A stretch of 64,000 nucleotides of DNA from Sialis fuliginosa (GCA_961205875.1 OY540810.1:36394001-36458000), one strand, 5' to 3'. Counted from the stretch's first letter, positions 45,549 to 58,850 are shown. A program made the numbers and translations. Notes: generated from the sequence alone by a model not told the origin.

Positions 45549-47827
45549 ATGTTTTTTTCATTCTACATATAGAAATATTTGAATTCTATAATTATATTCT
45601 TTTTATGAATGAATTAAAAATTTAAATAGTAGAATGGTGCCAGATGGATTAAGTCAGGGCCAACATAAAACTACTTGTAGGCGTATCGGTGCTTATTAGT
45701 TTAAGTGCCTTAGATATCATATAATATCCGTATCCGGATGAATTTTATAAATGGATGAAATGAATTCATAACAGTATAGTACACCTCTTCAAAATACCAA
45801 ACTGTGTTTATAAATATGTATGAATATTTGATATAGACAAATTGTTGTTTTCATTTGCGATTAAATGCAATTCATAAGGTGAACGTATCGTCAAGTATTG
45901 CAAAAAATATTTGTGTTGCATGTATAAATAATAATATATACTGTTATTATCGCGATAATTCTGAGAACGAAATTTCTTGTGCATAATTCATTCATAACTT
46001 AAAATCCATCTGTTGTAAACGAGATCATGAATTATTCAGACAAATCATTGATGTTGAAAAAATCGTATAAATTATATACCTACTTGTATATTTTATTTAA
46101 AAGGATCGCTGAATTAGTAATGGGCCATTATAGATTTTTTATAAGTACTTGTTGATATAATTAATTTAGATTTCTTATTTAAGTACATTGTATTGCGAAC
46201 TCTCAGTGAAATATTTTGGTAATAAATATAAATTTAATGGTGTTTTTGGCAGGAGTGTATTACCAATTTGATAACAAGGGGCTCGGTGGTTTTGCTGGAG
46301 AATTGTATCCGATCCGAGACAAATCTTTGAGAATTTGTTAAATGGATAGTTTTATATAGTTATTAATGATTTTTTTATCAGTTTAAAAGTTGCACATTTA
46401 TTTGTTGGGTTAGGTTCATATAGTAGCTCGTCTGAACTGAGCCTAAAAATATATTAGTTTGTATTTATTACTATATATTTATAAATGGTCTTGGTTTGGG
46501 GTTATGGAAGTCTGCAAATTATAAGGGCCTTGTGCAAGATCCTGCAAACCTCCTCGAGCATTCACTTGTGTACAGCTCATTTTTAATTCGTGTTGCTTTC
46601 TATGGATATTATTTCACAATATTTCCTTAAAATTCAGATGCTAATAGTGCAATAAACAAAATCTGTTAACGTTATTAGTTTCTTGAGTGTTTAAACGTGT
46701 TTTAATTGCTGCGAATTATTTGTATATGAATAGAGGCATATTTTATCCAACTGAAGCATGTGATTTCGAATTTTGTTTAAAATATATGGAAAACTTAAAT
46801 ATACAAATACACAGATTTTTAAATGTAATTTATCTAAAAAAAGATATCAGAAAAGCAGTCTCACACAAAATAGACTTCATATTTGTCAAATTTACCCACT
46901 CGATGTACAGGGTTATTTTTTTCTAAATATAAAAAAAGTTTTCGTTGTAATATTTAGTTGAATATATTGTATGTGTACCTACTTAATTTCATTTAAAAAA
47001 GTCTTCTGCATGTTTTAGTTTTCTTTTGGGCGTTAATGGGTTAATCTGCAACAATCTGTTAGAAGATTACAATAAATTAATCATTGCATTTATAATATTT
47101 TCTTGATAGGTATTATTAATAAACTAAATTTGTTAATTAACAAGAACTTCTCTTGAAACGTTTGATAGTTTAAGTATTTATAATATTTTCATGAAAGCTA
47201 ACATAAGCCGTATAATAAACATCTAAGAGCTATTCAACATTAATCTACTTACGAATGCATTATCTAAGAGTACATATATACGCATGACGTTACATAACAT
47301 AGTTGTACTTGAAGAAGAAACCTTACAAACAAATCTGTAACACAATGACGTTTAGACAAACCATTTAACACAAGACACGCAGAAAACCGACTGGTAAACA
47401 GAACGTACGTCTGTTAACCAAATATACACACGATTGAACTTAAGTATACGGTTATGATGCATAATTGTTAAGCCCTTTTGGATTGGATATGACACGGCAG
47501 GATTTTGACTGTGGAAGGAATTTCGGTGTAATGGAGTTTGTAAATATTATGTATTTGTAGCTTTCGTTGTAATGACTGAACGAATTGGTGCGGTGGTGCT
47601 TACGATTTTGATTTCACCAAAAACAAGAAATATCAACAATGTAGCAACTGTTTTGTTATATACATAGTATAGTATGTTTTAGTGGAAACAGTACTTACAT
47701 TGTTTACATTTAAAATTAATTTTCATTCGTTTAGCTGTGGGTAAAAAAACTCTAGTTTTGCGTCTGTTGGGGTATAGTTGACACATTAAAAAAAATATGT
47801 AGGAACCTATTTAACTATTTGGCAAAA
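45549..47827. other. AT-rich non-coding stretch
   Basis: 2.3 kb in which I find no exon, transposon end pair, tandem repeat or structured RNA. Confidence 0.5.
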
Positions 47828-48594
47828 TCCATACTAATATTATAAATGCGAAAGTGTGTCTGTCTGTTTCTCTGTCTGTTTGTTACCTTTTCACGGCGAA
47901 ACCGCTGAACCGATCTTGATGAAATTTGGCAGTGAGATAGCTTGCATTGCATTGGACATATGCTACTTTATATCTCGAAAATTCAACCCCTAATGAATTG
48001 TAAGGGGGTGGAAATTTTTTTATTATTTTTAGTAATTAATATTTTATCCCCCGTTACATATGAAGGGTTGTAAGTGGTTTTATATTTGGTTTTATACGGG
48101 GGCGGGGGGATCAAGGGGAAAAACAATGTAAGAAAACTAAAAATAAGAAAAATTTAATATTTAACCCCCTGTCACATATGAAGGGTTGTAATTAGTTACA
48201 TTCGATCTGGCAGGAAAAATACTACGGAAGAGGGGTTATTAGGGGGACAAAACAACCCCTTATCTTACATAGGAGTCGAGACTTACATATATTATAAATG
48301 CGAAAGTGTATCTCTCAGTCTGTCTATTTGTTACATGTTTACGGCTAAATCGCTTAACGGATCTTAATGAAATTTGGCAGTGAGATAGCTTGCATCCCGA
48401 AGAAGGGCATAGGCTACTTCGTATCCCAAAACGGGATTGCAAAAGGGTTGAAAAATGTATATGGGGATTTTTTTTAGTAATAAATATTTCACCCCCTGTG
48501 AAGGCTGTAATTAGTTATTTTCGATCCGGCGGAAAAAATATCATGGGGATAGGAGTTCGAAATCCACGCGAGCGAAGCCGCGGGTAGCAGCTAG
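47828..48594 (+). mobile_element. Helitron-like element(s), possibly two joined copies
   Basis: Starts A|TC-catactaatattataaatg and ends cgagcgaagccgcgggtagc-agCTAG|T, the Helitron arrangement of TC start, CTRR end and insertion between A and T. A second head (tatattataaatgcgaaagt, about 48287) occurs inside, followed again by aacggatcttaatgaaattt, so two copies are joined or one is nested. Heads carry GTCT runs. No coding capacity. Confidence 0.7.
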
Positions 48595-48910
48595 TATTAC
48601 ATATTTTTCTTAATACAAATATTATAATACAAAGAGGTGGAGATTGTGAGTTTGTTTGTTTTTTTCCTACCAAATATTAAATGAGACCAATTCTGATTCA
48701 TCATTTTTGTAAGCTACAGTTTTGGGAACACTTGTACAGCATGATGTACGATAATAATTACAAGCAACCACTACTTTACATTATACATACGTACTCGAGT
48801 CGCGGGTGGCTGTGTCTCACACACACACACATGCATACATACACAGCACATTTGATTCGCATCTGGCATTGGGTGGATATGAAAAGACTATGCTAATGCT
48901 CATTTGATAT
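48595..48910. other. Non-coding stretch with CA microsatellite
   Basis: Holds a short CA run (48819-48832) with acatgcatacatacacag next to it. Nothing else supported. Confidence 0.5.
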
Positions 48911-48929
48911 ATGCGACATGTACGGAATA

Positions 48930-49090
48930 GTAAGCTCTGTTTAAACACGGCTAGGACACGTGAGTGTGTGGCCGCGACAGATGCTCCTCGCGTGTGTAGA
49001 AGGGGAGTAGTAGCGCATTCTGGCCGGAGGCAGGCAGACGTCGTTGCATTCGGAGAGAGTGATGCATCTTTTGAATGTCTTCGAATTTTC
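48930..49090. promoter_or_regulatory. GC-rich island, candidate promoter or enhancer
   Basis: Contains gctaggacacgtgagtgtgt, ggccgcgacagatgctcctc and ggccggaggcaggcagacgt, with a CACGTG E-box. It shows no match to the repeat families seen here. A short frame crosses it without recognisable protein features. Confidence 0.3.
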
Positions 49091-49325
49091 TAACTGAATT
49101 ATAATATGAACCGATATGTTTCCTTGTATTATTGCATAGGGTGGATATATAATTTCCTGAATTTGAACTTTTAGTAACGTTTTGGAAAGAACTCTTCTGT
49201 TAGTTGATTCTTGAGATATCTCCATACCGGTGATATTGTTGTTTTGATTCAATTGTATAATTATATATCGTGGAGTTACTGCCAAAAGTTGGTATGATAA
49301 CTCCACATTTTAGGTAAATTGAGAT

Positions 49326-49853
49326 AAGGTAAAGGCACCAGTTATGGCTGCTATAAGAGCAAATTTTCTTTTTTTGGATTAATGGGCTTGTTTTTTGTAA
49401 TTCTCATGAAATCATGTTACTAATAAAATTAGTATCTCTTTATTTAATCAATTTAGTTACCAAAGTCCGCAAATATAGTTTGTTTTCTAAATTATAGCCT
49501 TTTATTTTGTTTATATTTTTTCTCCTGTAATGGATAAAGTAAAACCAGTAATGAGCACGCAGTGATGGACACTTGCTAATGATTTCAAAATGATTAGTAC
49601 TTCGACATAAAAGATATAAAAGAAAGATTCGTCAAATTATAAACAATGTAAAGCTATGATAATATAATAAATAATAAATAAATTATACTAATAATTAGTT
49701 TAAATGTCCACCATTTTGATACCTATTGTCCGATTGTCATCAAATCACGCTGTAAGACTGTTAAATGTATATAGATTAATATTCAGAAATGGTAGTAATC
49801 AAATATCAATTTGCCATTACTGGGGTCCTTGTCAAGACTGGTGCCACTACCTT
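49326..49853 (-). mobile_element. AAGGTA-family TIR element, copy 3
   Basis: Reverse orientation relative to copies 1 and 2: begins aaggtaaaggcaccagttat and ends gactggtgccactacctt. Both termini are intact, making this and copy 1 the best references for the family. Confidence 0.8.
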
Positions 49854-50880
49854 AGAGACGAATTCGAAATTGATAATTATATAACTTTCGTTGCACAAAC
49901 CAATATTTTACAGTTGAATTAGCTGGGGCAGATGTGCCGTAATACTTATCAAGCCATATCTTTGTTTAGATAGTATTTTTCCTCATCAAAAAACAATGTT
50001 TAATCAAAACACGAAATTCAATTTTTTACATGATTAAAAAAATAACAAAAGTAGCGTCGCACCGAAGGCTGTAACTTGAACAAGAGTGCATGAAATGTCA
50101 TGAAATTTTGACAGTATTTTAGTTAAGGCTGGTACTCTATAGGAAGCATAAGGATTTTTTGTTTTTGTCATCATCTGTATATCAGGCCAAAGGTTTTTCA
50201 GCCCATGTAGTAGTTATTATTTTCATAACTTTTGTAAAAGAGTAATTACGAATAATTTTAATACTTATAATATGCATACACTTGATTATTTACATAACAG
50301 TAGAAGCAATCTTCGATCTTAAAAAAAAACTATTTCGGACATTTAGTTCTATCGTAAAATGGTGATATTGTATGAGTTATAAAAATAATACTCATACAAA
50401 TGTACTACGAGTACGTACTCTATACATATATATGAAAACCTTTTCAGTGTTCTGTGGCAAAAATTGTTTATCAATTCATAAAAAAACCCAAATACAAAAT
50501 CTATTTTACAAGAGTTTGTTCACATTTGAAAAGAAAAGGATCGAGTGTAAGGATTACTTTAGGAGTTTTGTGGAGAACTACTATTCGATACGTATCCATA
50601 TTATCATAATCTCTCTCCTTCGGTGTTAGCCACGCACAGCATCCGCTTATATATACATATTTGTGTATGTCTATGTGTTTAAGGAAGCGACATGTTGTCC
50701 ATAAGTATGACAGTAACCATACCAAAGCAACCATTATGGCATTTCCAACTTCGTAATATTTAGCTTGATTGTTTCACCTGTTATATTCATAAACAAAATG
50801 TTACCATTATGTTTTATGTTTATCTCGACTTTCTGTAACATCTATACCTGATATTATAAGAAATCAATATAAGAGTTTTC
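49854..50880. other. AT-rich non-coding stretch
   Basis: No exon or paired repeat ends supported. Confidence 0.5.
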
Positions 50881-51190
50881 GTTTTTAAGGTTCCGAAGAA
50901 ACCCTATTAATCTCACTTTATCACTATAAACTATATAAGTTAGAAACTCGAAATTTTTACAGAACATGTAAAATGATGCCCTTTAGTAAAATATGTACAC
51001 ATTTTTTGAAAAAATAATTTTTCAGAGGGGGCGCGAAGAGAGTAAAGCAAGACAAAAAATATTTTTTATGTGGTACGTCAAAATGTATAACCAAACCAGT
51101 GAAATTAGACCCTTTCTCTTATTTTTCTCTAAATCAAAAATGACGCAAACATTTGCACCGTATTCGTAAAATGAACGGTTTCAGAGAAAA
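50881..51190 (+). repeat. Interspersed repeat, opposite copy of 42120-42710
   Basis: Starts ggttccgaagaaaccctatt and continues cagaacatgtaaaatgatgc and gtataaccaaaccagtgaaa, mirroring 42400-42700. Confidence 0.65.
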
Positions 51191-51429
51191 ACGCGAAAAA
51201 CTATGAAAAAATGTAACCCGACCGCCATTTATTTTAAGATGGCTGTGGTAGCACAACTTGGATTAGTTCGGATTTTTTTGGGATGATCAGGGACACTAGT
51301 AGAACGTTTTAATCAAAAATTATTTTGGTCCGAATTAGGTCCCGATTTCAAATATATTCATGCTCATCTCATTTTTTAATTTCGATTTAAAATGTTCGTA
51401 TCTTTTCATATAATTACATTTATACATTC

Positions 51430-51780
51430 GTATATGAGGCCGCCGTTTTTGTGGTTGTCCACATAAATCATAAATCTGCAATTCAGCCATATGTAACAAC
51501 ATGTCGCATGGGATTATTACGCTAAATAAAATTCAGAGAGAGAGAACACCCTTTAACGTCACCATTAACATCCCATTAACGCTAAGTAAATTGTGAACGA
51601 GAACCATACCTGGTTTATCACGGTAGGCCGTGGCTGCGCTGTGACCAATTGTTTATCCAGCGAGAGTCGATTACTCCCTCGACCCCATTAATGAGTTTTT
51701 GCTGTACGCATTTTTAAACAACCCTTCTGTAGGCGCTAAGAGATGGCTGTAATGCATATTTATAGCCCCGTTTTAATTAG
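51430..51780. promoter_or_regulatory. Low-AT island, candidate enhancer
   Basis: About 350 bp without repeat signature, with moderately GC-rich sequence (gtaggccgtggctgcgctgt, ccagcgagagtcgattactc) and homeodomain-type TAAT sites (cccattaatgag, ttttaattag, cattaacg). Length, composition and site clustering are what one sees in developmental enhancers, but no conservation test is possible here. Confidence 0.3.
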
Positions 51781-53149
51781 ACATGTTACAATGGCTCTTT
51801 TGTGTTGATACCTTTTTATATAGAATGTATAATCAAGTCCGGCAATTGATTTAGGTGCTGTTTGCTTTGTTGTGGTACATTTAATGAAGATCGGAGATGG
51901 AGCATTTATTTACATATTGTTTGATTTTGTAACGTTGCTGTTGTATTTTGTATGCTGATGGTTTAGATCGTTTTTCTTCTCAGGTAAATTAATGATACTT
52001 AACTCGAATCGCTGTTTTCTATTTAATGAATAGGTCCGAGTCGTGATTTCTTTTAGATATTGATTTTTACTTTTTTATACATACATGAAATGTACTGTTG
52101 TAACGCTCACGTTACCAATGAATGATCGAATAAGTACATTTGCTGTTTAAGTGCCTCCGCGTTTGATTACCATCTGGGTTGTCGGGCCTGGGGGATTTAT
52201 CGTCCCCGATTTTCAAATTCTGACGTCACCTAAAATAGATAAAGGTACGCACCTTCGCTCTGCCGAAACACTACTGATTCACTTCCTAGCATCTCACTGT
52301 ATCCCTCCTAATGCTACGTCATTCCTGTTGTGACTTAATATGCGTTACATTGAAGTGAGCATGAAAAAATTCGAACTCGAGATTTTAACGGAATTACACG
52401 TTTTGAGGGTCCCTGAATCACGTACGACTATTATCTCAATGACGTCTGAGTGTGTATGTCTGTCCGTCTGTCTGATCGCTCTACAGCCAAAACAGCGAGA
52501 CTTACAAAAATATAATTTTAAACTTAAGGTTCTTGTATACTGTAGATGTGCACCTCCTATTTTTAAAAACTATCACTAAGGAAATATTATTTTTTCTAAA
52601 TTTATTTTTATTTTATTTATTTATTATTTTATTTCAAATGAATTGACCAAAAAATATTAATTTTAGTTTCTATTAAAAATAATTTTAATAATATGAATAA
52701 TCTAGCTATATCTATGAAAATAAAGGCATTTATTATTACAACTGTTAATTAAATAGATGTAAAGAAATAATAATATCTAAAACTTAAACTGTTGAAATAT
52801 CAAATAAATATAACTTCGTTAACGCTTTGAATTTCGATTTACAATTTTCATAGTATACTCTCAATATATTTTACTTTCAAAATATGTCAAAAAAAATCGA
52901 AAATTTTTAGTCGTCACACCGCAGTACTGTCTTAAATACACTTAAATATTATTTTTTTTAAATATTTTATCGTATTAACGTTATATATCATAATAAAATG
53001 TTTTATTCAAAATTTAATTAGATGAATTTAAGAAGAAGGAAAATTAAGTAAAAATTAGCAGTATGTACTACAAAACTACTACTCATTTTTTTAGATTTAA
53101 AATACAAAAAAAAATGAAAAAATAAGTTTTAAATATACCTCATATCACA
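51781..53149. other. Non-coding stretch
   Basis: Mostly AT-rich. A GC-richer patch near 52150-52330 (tgggttgtcgggcctggggg) and a GTCT run near 52455 are present. No exon supported. Confidence 0.45.
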
Positions 53150-53480
53150 TACAGAAACGTGGCACCAATCTCATTGTAAATAAATAAAAAACCGGAAACC
53201 CGAATAGAACGACATTGAATTCCATCATATATGGAATATTTGATCTATTCGTATTCCAATTCAGTGAAATCTAGGGAGGAGAGCATATTTTGAATTGCAC
53301 ACAATGCATTCTGATGTTAAGTCTGCGTTTCTGCAGATACGCCGGTCCGCGGGATTGAACAACGCGCCAGCACAAAGCGAAGTACTCAGAAGATTTCCAT
53401 CTTATTTACTTTCAACGGCTCCAATCTTCAAGAACTTCTTCCATCCGCTTATCACTCCAGAGAGAGAGGTTTAGAAGTTA
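53150..53480. promoter_or_regulatory. GC-richer island, candidate regulatory DNA
   Basis: Includes gatacgccggtccgcgggat and acaacgcgccagcacaaagc. No repeat termini, no supported frame. Confidence 0.2.
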
Positions 53481-55139
53481 TACGGTGTTGTATTCGACGG
53501 TATTGTTAGAAAGATGGTTTTTTTATTTGTAAGGAAAGATTATAAATAAAATACATATTTTAAATTTGGATGTCTTGGTTAGGGTCTATTTATACTATTT
53601 ATTTTTTTCGTAAATTATTTGATATTTTTTGGTTGAAACATTTAATTGTTCACCTCTAATTTTTAGGTTCGTACAAAATTAAAAATATTGCTTATTAATA
53701 CAATAAATTTACAAAAAACATATTTGTTTTCCAATTAATTTAATCAGTTTTGAAATTTATCCTTCTATTAGATCAAATTTTAATATTTGAATATGACTTT
53801 TTCGAAACTAATGATATAAATTGATAATTTATTGATGATTTATAAAAAAAAACCTTAAAAATTGCCAAGAAAAAGGTTTTTTAATGTATCAAAAAAACTG
53901 AAAGTAAAAATTACAGAAAACTCAAGTTATGTTATTCGATATCGTGAACGAAAAACGATTGGTGAATTTAGATTAGGATGCCATGAATTGAAAATTTTCC
54001 TTGGAGTGTTCTTTATGTCTAATAGGTAACCAGATCTTTCAAACGACATAGAAAGTTTTTAATTCTAGAGAGATGTTTTCAAGTAAGGCTAGTAGTGGTT
54101 AGTTTACAAGTCTTAATATTGACATCTTTTCGAAAACACGAAGCTTTCCAAAATTATTTCTTCCCTTTTCAATACAGAATATGACTCATTATCGTAGCTA
54201 AAGATGCACACAAGCGAGAAGGATAATATAATGCAAAAATTCGTAATTCGAAAAATTTGGACATAACATCTTTTATAAATTGACAATTTTATTGTACTAT
54301 TCATAAAAAAATAGTTATTTAATCATCAATCATTTAAATATCACGATAAGTACCTGCAAAGTCGTTTATATAATATGCTATCTATAATTGAATAAGTGTT
54401 TTTTGTATCATCACTATAATTCATACGTCAATTGTATAGCGACTTGATTTTCTAACATCTTGAATCTTGTAAGGGAGATCAAACAAATTCAATACTTACT
54501 GGTCAGTACAGGTAAATAGATGAAAGACATCTATAAAAAGAAATGGCAACCATTGGGTAAATAGGTATTGACCATCAGTCAAAAGGATACATCTATCTAT
54601 CGGATGGAACATTATAAAAGAGCGCCTAATAAAAAAAGATAATAAAAAACATCTCTGAATCGTATTCTTGGGTTGTTTTTTTTTACTTCTTTTTGTACTA
54701 GATTAATGTTGGGTTTCATAAAGCAAAAATAATCCTGATTATTTAATCGACCGTTTTCAAACCACGATTAATGTTAGTGGTAAATTTCGGTCACAATATT
54801 CACTAACTGTGATTATTCTGTACGTAATACCGTGTATAACGTTTAGAATTAATATAATGATGATTTGTTAACGGACGATTAACTAATAGGGATGAATTTT
54901 ATTTTGCAGAACAAAAAACAGTTCTTATTAACACGTTTTTATTAGCTTGACTTACTTTACTTCTAACATTGTAAGCAAATCTTACAACTCACTTTTAACC
55001 CATTTCTAATTGTAGTATTGATTTGAAACTTACCAAACTTATACAATTCTGGTGACAATATGCTACCATCGAGCTTCTATGATGATGGGGATGGTCAAAG
55101 GGACTCCTCAATTAAATCTTACTTTTTTAATTAATCTTA
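53481..55139. other. AT-rich non-coding stretch
   Basis: No supported feature seen. Confidence 0.5.
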
Positions 55140-55340
55140 CTTTGTCGTCCGTTCGTCGTTTCCAGCCAAAGCAAAATATCTCTTAATTACAGAACATGTA
55201 AAATGACGCCTTCTAGTGAAAGATGATTAAAAAAAATAAAAATAAAATATTAAAAATGGCGACTGAGGGCTTTAAAGCAAATAAAAAAAAACACAAAAAA
55301 GTTGTATACCAAGGCGTATGGGTTGTCAAAATGTAGATCT
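55140..55340 (-). repeat. Fragment of the 42120/50881 repeat family
   Basis: Shares tacagaacatgtaaaatgac and a gccttct-agtgaaa stretch with the 50881 copy, followed by gagggctttaaagcaaa. Truncated. Confidence 0.5.
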
Positions 55341-56639
55341 CAATTAATAGAATATGACACTATTTTTATATATTTTTCTGACTCAAAATGCTCTTGTAAG
55401 TGGCTTCAAACAACCTACGTACTTCGGAATCCTTATAGCATACAACGTGTATGTCTTGAACGAATATTTTTTCTATTATAAACGATTTAATCTCAACTCC
55501 AAGACGAACAAATCTTACCAGAGTTTAATATTTGTCTAAAGTTCTTAGAAAACAAGATTTAACAACTACAATCGGTCAACTTTATTCCAATAAAAAATAT
55601 TAAAATTATATAAATCTGTTTGATATATTTGCCAACGATATGACACCATGATGATAGATCGGGTAATGATGTTTCATATTTCAAACATAGCAAGGATTTG
55701 TGCTCTCACTTGGAATCACGTATTGTCAATAATACCTTTTACATATTGTGAATGCGCGCGCGCGAGGCTGATTATTTTGTTTTCATTCTGTAATTATTTT
55801 CAGAGATTCAACCAGATAATTTACAGTTAAATTATATTCTCAACGAAATTATTCTGTTTGAGGAGGTATACACATGTATGCATGTTTTACATTTTGTAAT
55901 CTGTGGGTTGGTATGAGATAACATCCGGTTTAAAAATGGTATTGATTTTTATGTTATATACAACGGTATGTAAATATTATTCCGGAATATTTTCAGACTG
56001 TGTATTTTTAAAATATTTATTTTTTATTATTTTTATCAAGTTTATTTATTACAATAGATTTTTTAACATCTCATTGTTATTTTGCAAGCATATAATTTTT
56101 TTCATTTTTCTTTATATTTTGATCCTCAGTTACTTTAATTATCAGTTTAGTTAATGCCGTTTTTTATCAGAAAGTATAGTTAGAAGTACATGTTTGGAAT
56201 CTGTTGTATTTAAAAAACGAAATCAAATTGGGAAGTAAGGCAAGATGCTGAAATTGTAACTGAAGAACAACCTTTTGAAGAAAAAATTTTTGCTATAAAA
56301 TATAACTATTTTTTTAAATATGTAACATTTTGTCCCTACTCTGGGGTGAGATGTTTTATATATTATTATAACCAGATATTCGTTAATATAAAAAAAACCC
56401 TCATATCCTACATTGGCAGAATATGACGTTAAGAATATAATAGAAATACTATATTATGCTACGCAATTACATTTAAGTATCTTGTAATTTATAATGTTTA
56501 TCTTCTAATATAATAAACAAAATTGATTTTATTGTACTAGTATAATAATTAAAATATACATGAATTAAACATGTTCATTATAATGATATTACCTTAATTT
56601 GTTCTTTCTACCTTTTTAGCGATTGTATAAAAATTATAT
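55341..56639. other. AT-rich non-coding stretch
   Basis: No exon supported; the longest frame (near 55900-56150) is Phe/Ile/Tyr-rich purely from AT composition. Confidence 0.5.
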
Positions 56640-56689
56640 CCGTGTGGAACAAATAATATATATTATGAGCTTCACCCGTTTCTGTATTT

Positions 56690-56890
56690 CAAAATGGACT
56701 CGGCGAAGAAATTCGGACACAGAAAAATGTGGCAAAAATTATATTCGGCAATCTCGACACGAATTTGTGATTTAAAACCTCTTCAGAGTTCAACGTCAGT
56801 TGAGAACGGTTCAATTGAATTCGGGGCGGACTGTTGTGGATAAAATCACGTTTGCGAAACGCGTCGCCTTGCTTAGGGATTTAGGGGAAT
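56690..56890. promoter_or_regulatory. GC-richer island, candidate regulatory DNA
   Basis: Contains atggactcggcgaagaaatt, gaattcggggcggactgttg and gcgaaacgcgtcgccttgct. Non-repetitive by eye; no splice-supported frame. Confidence 0.25.
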
Positions 56891-57056
56891 CATTACAATA
56901 TGAATATTTGTTACAATATATATGACCACTTCACACTTGCACCGAATGGTTTTCAAGCTAGCGGTTATGTGTGTGGAATTCATTTTCAAATTTACTGATA
57001 TTTTTTTATGTAAAATATTTAAAATGTAATCTATTTGTAAAATATACGAATTTCTT

Positions 57057-57620
57057 ATAGTCCTCTGTCCCGGATTTAAATTTTGAAATAAAAAATACTC
57101 CTCTGAAACTTCGTGAGTGGATTAATTTTGGCGTAACCTACAATTTTTTTATTTTCGAAAATTCTGAGAATTGGGGCGTTTTTGATGTGGCATGCGTCAA
57201 ACATGTTTAGGGCGTAGGTCAGGGCAAAAGACCCTTGATTTTTTTAGGCCAGTATAACCAAAACATTTTACTATTATTTATCTAGCAATTGTGCAAAAAT
57301 CAGTCGGTTATTTATAAATTACATAACATCATGAATTTGACATGTTGAGAGTGTAAGTCTCGCTAAATGCCCCAATATTTTTCTTGGTCAATATATTTCC
57401 CGATGTTGGCGTTATAAAATCTTGTAATTCAAGTAAAAAATAAAGGGTTATTCGTAAATTTCCTATAACTATCGTTAAATTGATATGTTTGACGCATGCC
57501 ACATCAAAAACGCCCCAATTCTCAGAAAAAAAGTTGTAGGTGACGCCAAAATGAATCCACTCACGAAGTTTCAGAGGAGTATTTTTTATTTCAAAATTTA
57601 AAGCCGGGACCGAGGACTAT
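57057..57620. mobile_element. 564-bp foldback MITE
   Basis: Arms 57057-57206 and 57484-57620 are inverted copies with outer ends atagtcctc and gaggactat. They share aatactcctctgaaacttcg, gggcgtttttgatgtggcat and gcgtcaaacat with their complements. The 277-bp loop has no frame. Target duplication not resolved. Confidence 0.8.
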
Positions 57621-57689
57621 TATAGTTACTAGGTTACGATAATTATTATTTAAAATAAAATAGTGAAAAAAAATAAATAAACTGAAAAT

Positions 57690-58060
57690 TTCTTCTTCTA
57701 CATAGTTATCCGATTTGGCTGAGTTTTAATAGGGTTTTATTCTAATAGTAGATGTAGTGATTTCAAAAGGATTGCTGTTGATTTATTACGATTTGCGACA
57801 TGTGTTTTGCCGTCACTTAAAAATGTTATATAACCAAGAAATTGAACTTTATTTACAGTTTTATAACAGAAAATTAAAACCAATCGAAATTAAACTAAGT
57901 AAATATGGAGATTGTAATGTTCTCTTTTAGAAAATGTAAACGTTTAAGTGGGTTACAGAAGAAATATAATATATAATGCTCATTTTAACAATTTTCATAC
58001 GATAAAATTTTTAGAATGATTATAGAACACACATCCAAGCATGCTTGGGATGTGCAATAA
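57690..58060 (+). repeat. Interspersed repeat, copy 1 of a pair
   Basis: About 370 bp (ttggctgagttttaataggg, gttttgccgtcacttaaaaa, gaaaatgtaaacgtttaagt) shared in the same orientation with 60640-61010. It ends near cacatccaagcatgcttggg, a near-perfect palindrome. Confidence 0.75.
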
Positions 58061-58139
58061 TATTTAAAAACACTGAAAAGTCGTTAAAAAGCTTTAATTG
58101 AAGAGATGTCCGATAAAAGTCAATGTTTACCAAACATTC

Positions 58140-58370
58140 AGGTCAAAGCTTGGTTCGATCGACTGATAAACGGACGCAGTGTACATGAGTGGCACACTTT
58201 TTGCACCGCTTGTCCGATAAGTTATTGCTCCCGTGGTGAACGTAACTCATGGCCGCGGTGTTGAAGCTGCCTTCGTACACTCCAGAGGATGATTTTCTCT
58301 ATACTCTCGTCGCTTTTAGCATTTAGATGTGCGTGTATTATAGGTGCTGCTGCTTGTGTTTGTAATTTTC
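58140..58370. promoter_or_regulatory. GC-richer island, candidate regulatory DNA
   Basis: Contains gatcgactgataaacggacg, catggccgcggtgttgaagc and ctacactcgtcgct-like sequence. No repeat ends and no supported frame. Confidence 0.25.
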
Positions 58371-58639
58371 ACAAGTCAAAGCAGTTAATGTTTTTTTTTA
58401 ACATGTGTACCTACCTACACTTTTTTTGAAAGAAATATATTTCTGAAAATTTATTTATTGTTATTTAAAAATGGATTGTTCAGGAGCTAAACCTGAACTC
58501 GAACCGAACCAATTTATAGTCAACCTTTTTTTAATAGGTTTAAGAAATTATTTTAAATATTTTTATCACTTTGATTTTTAAGTTTAATAGAAATCAAATA
58601 TATTTTAGTATATTAAGAGGTGTATGAACACAAACAGAG

Positions 58640-58770
58640 TATATTGTCGGCGTAGCTAGGGGTTGGTGAAACTGCCCCTCCCTCCCACCAAAATGGACTT
58701 GACAACGAAAAAAAAGCCTTCAATAATACCAGGGGGCGCTTTTTTGGTTTTTCAGCGACCTCTATCTACG
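58640..58770. repeat. Possible hAT remnant
   Basis: gtcggcgtagctaggggttg on the left and tctatctacgcttccg on the right are rough inverted matches of the GGCGTAGCTA style of hAT ends. The CAG starts are lost and no duplication is visible. Confidence 0.3.
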
Positions 58771-58799
58771 CTTCCGTATATTATGCCGGTTTAGGACAA

Positions 58800-58846
58800 C
58801 TCGCCGCGGCTATCTTGTTGGCTCGCGGTGAGTTGGCCGCGGCGAG
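58800..58846. repeat. GC-rich perfect hairpin
   Basis: ctcgccgcggc (58800-58810) is exactly complemented by gccgcggcgag (58836-58846) around a 25-bp loop that itself contains gctcgcggtgagttgg. This is the most GC-dense structured spot in an AT-rich region. Confidence 0.7.
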
Positions 58847-58850
58847 CTAT

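Noticed and set aside
48911-49093. 60-aa frame rich in Arg/Cys across the GC island
   Set aside because: No family resemblance or splice context; length is expected by chance in a GC-richer patch.
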